Shown here piece by piece: positions 5,185 through 11,607 of a stretch of DNA of 11,607 nucleotides (its first letter is position 1; each line of letters starts with the position of its first letter). The stretch comes from Chloroflexota bacterium (GTDB lineage: Bacteria > Chloroflexota > Anaerolineae > 4572-78): contig JAJRSQ010000177.1 of assembly GCA_024278725.1 (NCBI GenBank), positions 1 to 11,607 of the forward strand, in the 5' to 3' direction. Position numbers and translations under genes: made by a program. Below the pieces are notes generated by a model that was not told where the DNA came from, searched no databases, and saw only the letters and a list, made by a program, of their open reading frames with translations.

Positions 5185-6971
5185 CACACCGGCAAAACCG
5201 CCTCGATTTTTGTGCCGTTTCCTGCTTGAGATTCTATTGAAAATTCCCCGCGCAACAAATTGACCCGCTCGCGCATGCCCGCCACCCCCAGCGAGGGGGT
5301 GCTCGCCAGCGTTGCCGTATCGAATCCACGCCCATCGTCGGTGACGGTGAGCCGCACCCGCCCATCATTGTGGCGGAGCACAATTTCCACCGATGATGCC
5401 CCGGCGTGTTTGCTGATATTCGTCAGCGCCTCCACCACCAGCCGGTACAGTGTGGTTTTCAGTTCAATGGGGATGGACGGCTCATCCAGCGCGGCATCCA
5501 GCGTGATGGCGAGATTCGCGCGCTGTTCCACCCGGTCGATGTACCATTCCAGCGTGGCAATCAATCCGATGTCGTCCAGCATTGCCGGGCGCAATTCGTG
5601 CGAAAGGGTGCGCGCTTTTTCCTGCGCCTCCGCCGCCATATCCTGCACTGCCTGCAAACTCGCCGATTGCGGGCTGTTCCGCGCCACCATCGACAGGCTG
5701 AAGCGCAGCGCGGTGAGCGTTTGCCCCAACTCGTCGTGAATCTCGTGCGCGATGCGCCGCCGTTCTGCCTCCTCCGCCGAGAGCAACCGCCGCGACACGG
5801 TGCGCAAATCGTCAATTGTTTTTTCCAGCGTGGCGACCATCTGATTGAACGCCGACGCCAAAAACCCAAGTTCATCGTCCCGCTCCAGCACAATCCGGTG
5901 CGACAAATCACCCCGGCTGATGCGTTCCGCGCTGGCGTGCAGCACCCGAATCGGTTGCAGCAGCCGTTCGCTGAAGATGCGGGCGGTGGTGATGGCGAGC
6001 GCCAGCGCAAAGAGCAGAATTGCCCCCAAAATGATGAGCAGCGAGCGCAGATTGGCGTTCGCCTCCGCCTGCGGCAATTCGATGACCACTTGCCACGGGA
6101 TGCCTTTGATGGTCGCCAGATGCCCCACAACCATCGTGCCGCGCCAGCCGCGATAGGCTTTTTTGCGCGCAATGGCGGATTGCACGGCGTCCATATCGGG
6201 CGGATTTTCGGCGGCGGGGGTGATGACGGGTTGCCCGTGCCGGTTGATGAGGTACAGGTAGCCCTTTTCGCCCACCGCCAGCGATACCAGCGGTTGCCAG
6301 GCATCCCCTGCGTCCACCACCGTTGCCAACACGCCACCGGCGGCAGTGGGGGTGCTGATGACCAGTAGGGGGATGGCGCTTTCTTCGGCGAACAACAATG
6401 TGACGGCGGGCGCGCCCTGTTGTGCCGCGTCAAAAATTTCGGTTTGGATGAGCGTTTGCGGTGAAAGCAACGGTGTGCCGCGCCAGCGGTTGGTGGTCGG
6501 AGTGCCATCGGCGGCGAAAATCATCACCCCCAGAATGTGCGGCGAGTCCAGCAGCGCGGCGGGAGATGCGCCATTCTGCTCGATGTGGCGGCGGGTTTCC
6601 GCCACCAGCGTGTCCAAATCGGCGGTGATTTGGCTGGCAATCACCCCGATGCGCGGGTCGGATTGGACGGTGTCGGGCAGGGTGGTCTGTCCGCTTTGGA
6701 TGGTGGCAACCAAATCGCCCATCGACTGCGCCAGCCGGTCGGCGGTGGCTTGCTGGGCGAGGTCTGCCGCCCGACGCTGAATCTGCACACTGATGAGCAC
6801 CATCGGCACGCCAACCAGCAGCAACAGGCTCACAATCACCAAACTCAGGGTGATGGTCATCTGCCGTTGAAGCGGGCTATTCCGTTGCGGGGGGGAAGTT
6901 TCGGGTTTCAAGGTTTGGGTGGCATTTATGAGCGGCTGTCGCTCATTTGAATTTTGCGAAATAAGTATCAA
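5184..6971 (-). CDS. NarX-type sensor histidine kinase (dCache-HAMP-HisKA_3-HATPase)
   Basis: The 595-residue reading shows membrane helix 1 (about 39-62) and an extracytoplasmic sensor region of about 245 residues with a dCache-like part (EKGYLYLINRHGQPVITP). Membrane helix 2 (about 309-330) leads to a HAMP domain (331-384). The HisKA_3 box is RRRIAHEIHDELGQ with the probable phosphorylated H412. The ATPase shows N518 in EALTNISKHAG, DDGRGF (545-550) and GVAGMRERV. It should sense an external small molecule and phosphorylate the regulator encoded downstream. The 5' end is uncertain: TTG at 6969-6971 overlaps the endonuclease gene by 29 bases, and the first in-frame ATG is residue 38 (6858-6860), at the edge of helix 1. 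Basic residues K22, R30 and R36 before helix 1 favour the longer form. Confidence 0.9.
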   Translation of the reverse strand: MILISQNSNERQPLINATQTLKPETSPPQRNSPLQRQMTITLSLVIVSLLLLVGVPMVLISVQIQRRAADLAQQATADRLAQSMGDLVATIQSGQTTLPDTVQSDPRIGVIASQITADLDTLVAETRRHIEQNGASPAALLDSPHILGVMIFAADGTPTTNRWRGTPLLSPQTLIQTEIFDAAQQGAPAVTLLFAEESAIPLLVISTPTAAGGVLATVVDAGDAWQPLVSLAVGEKGYLYLINRHGQPVITPAAENPPDMDAVQSAIARKKAYRGWRGTMVVGHLATIKGIPWQVVIELPQAEANANLRSLLIILGAILLFALALAITTARIFSERLLQPIRVLHASAERISRGDLSHRIVLERDDELGFLASAFNQMVATLEKTIDDLRTVSRRLLSAEEAERRRIAHEIHDELGQTLTALRFSLSMVARNSPQSASLQAVQDMAAEAQEKARTLSHELRPAMLDDIGLIATLEWYIDRVEQRANLAITLDAALDEPSIPIELKTTLYRLVVEALTNISKHAGASSVEIVLRHNDGRVRLTVTDDGRGFDTATLASTPSLGVAGMRERVNLLRGEFSIESQAGNGTKIEAVLPV

Positions 6972-7719
6972 TTTCCGGTCTCAATGCGACACCGGCGCGC
7001 TCGAAACAGTCAAGCAAGTCGTCGTATGTATCTTCCCCGCCCAGAAAATCCCACAATTCTTCACCAACCAGCAACTCATGTTCTGTATCGAGCATCCCTT
7101 TCATCGTCCAGCGGCGGTACGGGTCGGGAGCATATGGATTATATGGAATGGCAATGATGGTGTGAATTTTTGTTTCGGGATTGCGGGCGAGTTCAGCGGC
7201 AGCCCATTCCAGCAACATCCGTTTAAATTTCTCAAAATCGCCTTTATTGGGTTTGACGGTTTTCAGGTCGAGCAAAAAAAGTTCGCCGGTATCTTTTTCC
7301 AGCCAAATATCTACCTTTGTCAGTTTGACGGTATTCATTTTCCCGTCGCGGCAAACGTCGCGCAGAGCTTCTATTTCGCTAATTTTGTTCGGGGGATTCG
7401 CAGTGGTCGCCAGATTATCAATGATGTGCTGAATGGTATGGTGTGCGCGCTCGCTGATTTGAGGGTGAGGTTTTCGTTGCGATTGCACCACCGCGAATCT
7501 GTTTTTTGCCAGCGAGACGGCGACCGGTTCAAAAATGCTCACGCCAAAAGTAGTGTTCAGCGATTGGATGAAAGAATAGAGCGCCATTCGGTCTTTGCCC
7601 AATAATCGGTAATGGAAGGGCATTGCGTTGGTTTCGGGGCTGTATTTTTTCAATTTGGCGCGAATGCTCTCTTTGATGGTGGTTTCAATTGCCGTTTTTT
7701 GGTGTGCGGTCAGTGGCAT
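6943..7719 (-). CDS. TdeIII-family Type II restriction endonuclease
   Basis: The 258-residue protein resembles the TdeIII/MjaII family of Type II endonucleases, whose known members cut GGNCC. I base this on the segments GKDRMALYSFIQSLNTTFG (41-59), FEPVAV (63-68), RRWTMKGML (202-210) and the ending DLLDCFERAGVALRPEID. A PD-(D/E)xK nuclease core is visible as KVDIWL (D137), then LFLLDLKT (D151, K153). The start ATG at 7717-7719 follows the methyltransferase stop codon by one base, so translation is coupled and the methylase is made first. Base composition is more AT-rich than in the kinase gene next to it, which suggests acquisition by transfer. The specificity is inferred from the family, not read from the sequence. 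Confidence 0.8.
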   Translation of the reverse strand: MPLTAHQKTAIETTIKESIRAKLKKYSPETNAMPFHYRLLGKDRMALYSFIQSLNTTFGVSIFEPVAVSLAKNRFAVVQSQRKPHPQISERAHHTIQHIIDNLATTANPPNKISEIEALRDVCRDGKMNTVKLTKVDIWLEKDTGELFLLDLKTVKPNKGDFEKFKRMLLEWAAAELARNPETKIHTIIAIPYNPYAPDPYRRWTMKGMLDTEHELLVGEELWDFLGGEDTYDDLLDCFERAGVALRPEIDTYFAKFK

Positions 7720-7720
7720 A

Positions 7721-9313
7721 TCAGGCTTCTCTCAGATGAAAAATAATTTCAGCGTAAGCGTTTTTGTCCTTTTCAGTGCGGTTCAATACCGGGCGTTTGA
7801 AGCGATTGACAATTTTCATCCCCGCCAGTTGGGCAATTGACGGGTACAAATTGAATTTGTCATTTGCCACCAAGAAAACATCATAATCGTCCGCCATGAA
7901 TTGTTTGGTGTGACGCAACACATCCGAAATTCCGCGCACGTATGATTGTTGCGCTTCTTTCCCCTGCCCCCGAAATAGCGGACCGATTTCGCCATCATCG
8001 TTTCGAGAGAATCCGAACAGTTCGTAGGCGTATGCGTGTTGTTCATGATAGTTGATGAGTCCCACATATGGCGGACTGGAAAATATCCCTTTGATTTTCC
8101 GGTGTCTGACCAATTGTGCCAGCGCAGGATTTTCGCGGGTCAATGTGTCCAAAATGGGGATGGCTCTGGCGTCGCCCACCAGACAGATTTGTTGGGTGTC
8201 GGTGCGCAAGTGTGAAAATTCTTCAACCCGCTTGATGGTGTCGTTGCTGTATCGTTTCCACCACTGAAGGGTGGAGAAGAGCGGTTTGCAGATTTTTCCG
8301 TGTTTGTGGCAATAGTAGGTGGTGTAAACGGGGTCTTTCAGTGTGCCCAAATCGGCATGGGTTGTTGCGCGACATGAGCGCGCTGTGCGGCTTAAGATAA
8401 TGGAAAGGAGCGTCCGCGTGGTTGGCTCGGTGATTTCTGCTATCAGCGAATGGAGGAATGCTATCTCGCGGCGTGTGGTCGCCAAATACCAGCGGTCCAA
8501 AAAAGTCTGTTTCTCACTTTGGACAATTTCTATACCGTATTCTTTAATGAGCCGCTCAAACGTGGGCAAGAATGCCTGTGATTTTTCTGCGCCGTAGCGT
8601 TTTCCATCAATCTGTTTGTGTCTTACTTTGAATTTATATTCCGGCGAGGGGAAAAACTCAGCGTTGAATTTTTGCAATTCGTCTGTCAAGGCATTTTCAA
8701 ACGCAGCGATGTTGGTCTCACCGATGAAGGTTTGCAACTTACGTGTGATACGGTGGGCTTCAGCTTGTACCTGCACAAGATTATATTGCCCGATTTTAGC
8801 GTTACTGATGAAGGCGTTAAATGCCGAAATATCAATTCCAACCGCGTGGATACCTGATTCGTTGGCTTGCACCAAAGTGGTGCCACTGCCGCAGAATGGG
8901 TCAAGCACCACGTCGCCGGGGTGAAAATACACATCCCGTTTGAAGTTGTCGGTGTGGCTGTCCAGAAAATATTCCACCAGCTGTGGAATGAACTTCCCTT
9001 TATATGGATGCAATCGGTGGACATGTTTGGTGGTTTCTTTTTCTTTATATTGCTCAAAAGACAATGCCCAGTTCAAATCTTCGCCCAAACGTTTACGCCA
9101 GTCAGTTTCTCTGTCTCCCAAAAACGATTGGTAATATTCAATTAAATCTTCCTGAGCAACGCGCGTATCACCATTGGCTCTAAATTTACGGACACGACCA
9201 TAGTTAATCAAGTAAGAAATATTGGAAGGGGTAACATTTTTCCGGAGATACCCGCTTGCCCATTCGCTTGCTTCTTTGATGCTCATTAAATTCAGACTGC
9301 TATCCATCGGCAT
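7721..9313 (-). CDS. Type II DNA methyltransferase with N-terminal HTH
   Basis: The 530-residue protein has the AdoMet-binding motif DPFCGSGTT (138-146), GIDIS (159-163) and, far downstream, the catalytic SPPY (413-416). It is therefore an amino-methyltransferase; SPPY is most typical of N4-cytosine enzymes. The region between, about 250 residues, likely holds target recognition. Residues 9-63 (SIKEASEWASGYL to QEDLIEYY) look like an excisionase/MerR-type HTH and may add DNA binding or self-regulation. It protects the host from the endonuclease encoded one base downstream. The start is either ATG 9311-9313 or, with better spacing from AGGA, ATG 9305-9307 (third residue). Composition is visibly AT-rich against the GC-rich neighbours. 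Confidence 0.9.
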   Translation of the reverse strand: MPMDSSLNLMSIKEASEWASGYLRKNVTPSNISYLINYGRVRKFRANGDTRVAQEDLIEYYQSFLGDRETDWRKRLGEDLNWALSFEQYKEKETTKHVHRLHPYKGKFIPQLVEYFLDSHTDNFKRDVYFHPGDVVLDPFCGSGTTLVQANESGIHAVGIDISAFNAFISNAKIGQYNLVQVQAEAHRITRKLQTFIGETNIAAFENALTDELQKFNAEFFPSPEYKFKVRHKQIDGKRYGAEKSQAFLPTFERLIKEYGIEIVQSEKQTFLDRWYLATTRREIAFLHSLIAEITEPTTRTLLSIILSRTARSCRATTHADLGTLKDPVYTTYYCHKHGKICKPLFSTLQWWKRYSNDTIKRVEEFSHLRTDTQQICLVGDARAIPILDTLTRENPALAQLVRHRKIKGIFSSPPYVGLINYHEQHAYAYELFGFSRNDDGEIGPLFRGQGKEAQQSYVRGISDVLRHTKQFMADDYDVFLVANDKFNLYPSIAQLAGMKIVNRFKRPVLNRTEKDKNAYAEIIFHLREA

Positions 9314-9340
9314 ATCCTAGGTTAAAAAGGAAGTACAGTT

Positions 9341-9370
9341 ATTTTAACGGATGTATGGGAAATGCGCCAA
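9341..9370 (-). promoter_or_regulatory. putative promoter of the restriction-modification operon
   Basis: On the - strand TTGGCG (9365-9370) is followed by an 18-base spacer and TAAAAT (9341-9346). Transcription would begin about 20-25 bases before the methyltransferase start. The match is moderate and no dedicated controller site is evident. Confidence 0.4.
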
Positions 9371-9456
9371 ACTGACCAAGTGTTCTATACTGCCGCTTCT
9401 TTCATTGCCATGCTACCCTATTTTTGAGGCGCTGACAAGGGTTTGTATGAAAAGCG

Positions 9457-9650
9457 CACGGCTGTTGCAAAGTAAATTTTAAGGTTGCCGGTTTTCATGA
9501 TTTTATGCCGCAGGGGCGATTTGCGAGCCGCTCTTACGCATTTTCTTCCGGTTTTAACGAAAATCGGTGGCGTTGTAGGGGCACGCTGCAACGTGCCCCT
9601 ACATTTCCTGCGCAAAGTATTGTTTGTCAAGCGACTTTGCAACAGCCCTG
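9457..9650. mobile_element. MITE-like element 2 (194 bp)
   Basis: The ends 9457-9473 and 9634-9650 form a 17-bp inverted repeat with one mismatch; the outer sequence is CAcGGCTGTTGCAAAGT on the left and CAGGGCTGTTGCAAAGT when the right end is reversed. Both ends are bounded by the exact 10-base direct repeat ATGAAAAGCG (9447-9456 and 9651-9660), a target duplication. There is no transposase. The inside contains a hairpin at 9548-9567 and a perfect 12-bp-stem hairpin at 9574-9603. A duplication of this size is seen in IS4-type and a few other families; I leave the family open. Confidence 0.85.
9574..9603. repeat. GTAGGGGC-type palindrome inside MITE 2
   Basis: TGTAGGGGCACG (9574-9585) pairs perfectly with CGTGCCCCTACA (9592-9603) around the loop ctgcaa. 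The outer part GTAGGGGC/GCCCCTAC is the same as the outer pairing inside MITE 1 at 2962-2969 and 3011-3018. Confidence 0.85.
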
Positions 9651-9725
9651 ATGAAAAGCGGAGCATTCAAGCTGTGAATGCACCGCGCCATTGTATAAAA
9701 TCCTTTACGTTATTTTTACTGCAAG

Positions 9726-9754
9726 TTGAAAAGAAAAATTATATACTCTAAATT
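9726..9754 (+). promoter_or_regulatory. weak candidate promoter of the secreted protein gene
   Basis: TTGAAA (9726-9731) is followed by a 17-base spacer and TAAATT (9749-9754), a moderate match. Transcription would begin inside the palindrome at 9755-9771 and give a leader of about 225 bases. An alternative -10, TATACT at 9742-9747, has no good -35 partner. Confidence 0.3.
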
Positions 9755-9771
9755 GCGAGAAATTTTCTCGC
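9755..9771. promoter_or_regulatory. perfect 17-bp palindrome, possible operator
   Basis: GCGAGAAA-T-TTTCTCGC is a perfect inverted repeat with one central base. No T run follows, so it is not a terminator. It lies just downstream of the candidate -10 box, where a repressor dimer would block transcription. Confidence 0.4.
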
Positions 9772-9892
9772 CGGAGAAAGTGGTTGAAGGTGTGATACAC
9801 CTCCCTATTGAGTTTGAATATCCGCATTGCCGCTGGTTCCCCCTATTCCTCTCGCATGCTTAAACGGGTAACTGCTCCAAATTTTGTGTGTA

Positions 9893-9921
9893 CCGGTTTT
9901 GTTTTTCACAACAAAACTCGG
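9893..9921 (+). other. stem-loop in the leader of the secreted protein gene
   Basis: GTTTTGTT (9896-9903) pairs with AACAAAAC (9910-9917) around tttcac. The stem is extended by CCG/CGG with one bulged base. It ends about 65 bases before the start codon and has no T tract, so it would act as an RNA structure if transcribed. Confidence 0.4.
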
Positions 9922-9987
9922 CGAATATATGTTCAATTGTAATAATCCTGAATTGAAATGACCTAGCTTTCTGCAAGGATGAACATT

Positions 9988-11607
9988 ATGACTGCAAACG
10001 GTTTTTGTCAGCGTGTCCATGGGTGTTTTTTTGTTGCCGGTATTTTTGCTTTTCTTGTGTGGGGCGTGTTTTCAATGCGGGGGATTGCGGCATATGCCGC
10101 TTCGCCGGACATTACCGTCAACAGCACCGCCGATACGACAACCGCCGGCGATGGCGCATGCACCCTCCGCGAGGCGATTGCCAACGCCAACGCCGACAGC
10201 GACCTTTCCGGCGGGGATTGCGCCCCCGGCAGCGGCAGCGATAACATCCGCTTTGCCAACACTCTTACCGGGCAAACCATCGCCCTCTCCGGCGCAGAAC
10301 TTTCCATCAACAGCAACATCACAATTACGGGTCCCGGCGCGAGCCGGTTGACCATCAGCGCGGGCAACGCCTCACGGGTGTTCAATATCGCCGGCGGCAC
10401 GGTGAACATCCGCGGTATCACCATCCGCGATGGAAAAATCACCGATGCGGATGGCGCGGGAATCGCCAACGCCGGCACACTGACGCTCGACGGCGTGACC
10501 GTCGCCGCCAATACTGTTGTCTCCGGCGGGTCCGTTTCACAAGGCGGGGGGATTTACAACACCGGCGCGCTGACCGTCACCCACAGCGCCATTTTCGGCA
10601 ACACGGCATACCGTGGCGGCGGCATTGCCAATGTGAGCAGTGGCGTGGCAACCATCATCAACACCACGGTCAGCACCAACACCGCCCAGACTTTCGGCGG
10701 TGGGCTGGTGAATGCCGATTCCGGCGTGATGACCCTCAATCATGTGACCATTGTCCATAATACCGCCACTGATTTTTCCGGCGGCGGGCTTGAGGTGGAA
10801 GGGAAGGTCACGCTTCAAAACAGTATCATCGCCAATAATACCGATAAAAACGGTGCGAACGATTGCAACTATCTGTTCACCCAGCCGGTTTCGCAGGGGT
10901 ATAATTTGGTGGAAGCGGCGGGGAACTGCACCACTTTCACCGCCTCCGGCGATGTGACCGCCACCGACCCGCAACTCGGCGGGCTGACTGACAACGGCGG
11001 CGAAACGCAATCGCACATACCGCTGACGGGCAGCGCGGCAATTGACGCCATTCCGGTGGGGGTGAATGGCTGCAATCCCGCCGCCGACGCCACCGATGAC
11101 CAGCGCGGCTATTTGCGGGTGGGGGCGTGCACCATCGGCGCGGTGGAATACGATGGTATTTGGCTGACGATGACCCAAGCGGTGGACGACTCGACGCCCG
11201 ACCCCGCGCAGACCATCACCTACACGGTGGTGGTCAATTTGGCGCCCAGCGGAAACGTCAGCGTGACCGATGGGATGGTTCTCGATACATTGCCGGCGGG
11301 CATCAACTTTGTGGGTCCCATCACCAGCTTCTCCGGTAGATTTGGGCAGTATCGCGCCCGCCCTGACTTTGGGGAGTCCATCGCCATCACCGGCGCGAGC
11401 GGCTCGGCGGGAACGCCGTTGACGCTGGGGCAGGGGATTACCCTTTCCGGCGGACAGACCATCGCCTTCAAATTCCCCGTCACGGTGAGCACCGGGCTGG
11501 CAGGCGGCACAACCATCGAAAATACGACATCCGTGACCACCACCGAAGTGGTCGCGCCCGTCGTTGCCTCAACCGTGCTGACGGTGAACAATGTCGCGCC
11601 GGTAGCG
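9988..11607 (+). CDS. secreted beta-helix protein (CSLREA-like, choice-of-anchor Q, DUF11-like), 3' end outside the window
   Basis: The frame from ATG 9988-9990 stays open to the last base, 540 codons. AAGGA (9975-9979) lies eight bases before it. A signal peptide ends near AYA-A (residues 35-38). C58-T-L-R-E-A is a variant of the CSLREA motif. Residues about 65-330 hold beta-helix-like repeats (SQGGGIYNTG, YRGGGIANVS, FGGGLVNADS, SGGGLEVEGK). The segment ending QRGYLRVGACTIGAVEYDG (about 371-390) closes a choice-of-anchor Q domain. After it a DUF11-like domain begins (LTMTQAVDDSTPDPAQTITYTV), of the kind often repeated in large surface proteins. It should be exported and attached to or released from the cell surface, perhaps for adhesion or sugar binding; no catalytic site is evident. 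Confidence 0.9.
   Translation, partial: MTANGFCQRVHGCFFVAGIFAFLVWGVFSMRGIAAYAASPDITVNSTADTTTAGDGACTLREAIANANADSDLSGGDCAPGSGSDNIRFANTLTGQTIALSGAELSINSNITITGPGASRLTISAGNASRVFNIAGGTVNIRGITIRDGKITDADGAGIANAGTLTLDGVTVAANTVVSGGSVSQGGGIYNTGALTVTHSAIFGNTAYRGGGIANVSSGVATIINTTVSTNTAQTFGGGLVNADSGVMTLNHVTIVHNTATDFSGGGLEVEGKVTLQNSIIANNTDKNGANDCNYLFTQPVSQGYNLVEAAGNCTTFTASGDVTATDPQLGGLTDNGGETQSHIPLTGSAAIDAIPVGVNGCNPAADATDDQRGYLRVGACTIGAVEYDGIWLTMTQAVDDSTPDPAQTITYTVVVNLAPSGNVSVTDGMVLDTLPAGINFVGPITSFSGRFGQYRARPDFGESIAITGASGSAGTPLTLGQGITLSGGQTIAFKFPVTVSTGLAGGTTIENTTSVTTTEVVAPVVASTVLTVNNVAPVA

Larger units (their letters stand above)
9314..9987. other. 674-bp intergenic region between divergent genes
   Basis: No convincing gene is present; the short frames here overlap inverted repeats or lack ribosome sites. 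From left to right it holds the methyltransferase promoter region (about 9314-9370), about 85 bases without visible structure, the second MITE-like element with its duplications (9447-9660), and an AT-rich leader (9661-9987) for the secreted protein. The leader contains palindromes at 9755-9771 and 9788-9802 and a stem-loop at 9896-9917. Confidence 0.7.

Noticed and set aside
5561..6508. Long antisense and alternative frames across the sensor kinase (for example 5406-6368 on + and 5561-6508 on -)
   Set aside because: They are rich in Arg, Trp, Cys and Pro, have no family motifs or ribosome sites, and lie inside a kinase gene with every expected motif.
9418..9751. Short frames of 82 and 88 codons over the second MITE
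   Set aside because: They run through the inverted repeats and hairpins of the element, with no ribosome site and no family resemblance.
9805..10020. 71-codon - strand frame in the leader of the secreted protein
   Set aside because: No ribosome site, unlikely composition, and it overlaps the signal peptide region of a well-supported gene.
10537..11178. 213-codon - strand frame opposite the secreted protein
   Set aside because: It is a mirror of the GC-rich, glycine-rich beta-helix coding sequence; the + frame has signal peptide, family motifs and ribosome site.

Overview
The window looks like a chromosomal segment of a Chloroflexota bacterium (Anaerolineae-type). The best evidence is the secreted protein at the right edge, with a CxLREA N-terminal domain, a beta-helix, a 'choice-of-anchor Q' ending and a DUF11-like repeat, an architecture common in that phylum. 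The YwiC-like protein and the YtxG/YtxH-like pair fit but do not prove it. Most genes are GC-rich; the restriction-modification (R-M) genes are visibly more AT-rich. Everything here comes from reading the sequence; no searches were run.

Left part (1-1243, + strand): a CRP/FNR-type palindrome sits at the class II activator distance from a TATAAT box. It precedes a two-gene unit, a four-cysteine mini-protein and a YwiC-like membrane protein, closed by a strong intrinsic terminator.

Block 1242-2861 (- strand): an ECF sigma factor, its soluble zinc-finger anti-sigma factor, a DUF2892 membrane protein and a membrane-anchored thioredoxin-like protein. Two sites with the identical pattern TGTAAC-N16-CGTC lie before the sigma gene and before the DUF2892 gene. 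They predict autoregulation plus one neighbouring target, and suggest a thiol/redox stress module.

Block 2916-3064: a 133-bp MITE-like element with 24-bp imperfect terminal inverted repeats, an 8-bp target duplication and nested hairpins is inserted directly upstream of the sigma gene. Its end may supply a -35 box.

Block 3144-4331 (- strand): three small envelope proteins, including a YtxG/YtxH-like pair. Block 4396-6971 (- strand): a NarL-type response regulator and its NarX-type sensor kinase, separated by a spacer built of 7-bp repeats.

Block 6943-9313 (- strand): a compact Type II R-M system, with an HTH-methyltransferase followed after one base by a TdeIII-family endonuclease. The endonuclease end overlaps the proposed kinase start.

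Right part (9314-11607): a 674-bp non-coding gap holds a second MITE-like element (194 bp, 17-bp inverted repeats, 10-bp target duplication) and a structured leader. Then comes the secreted beta-helix protein, which runs off the window. The least expected items are the two small mobile elements with intact target duplications, which share an internal palindrome motif, and the matched pair of ECF promoters.
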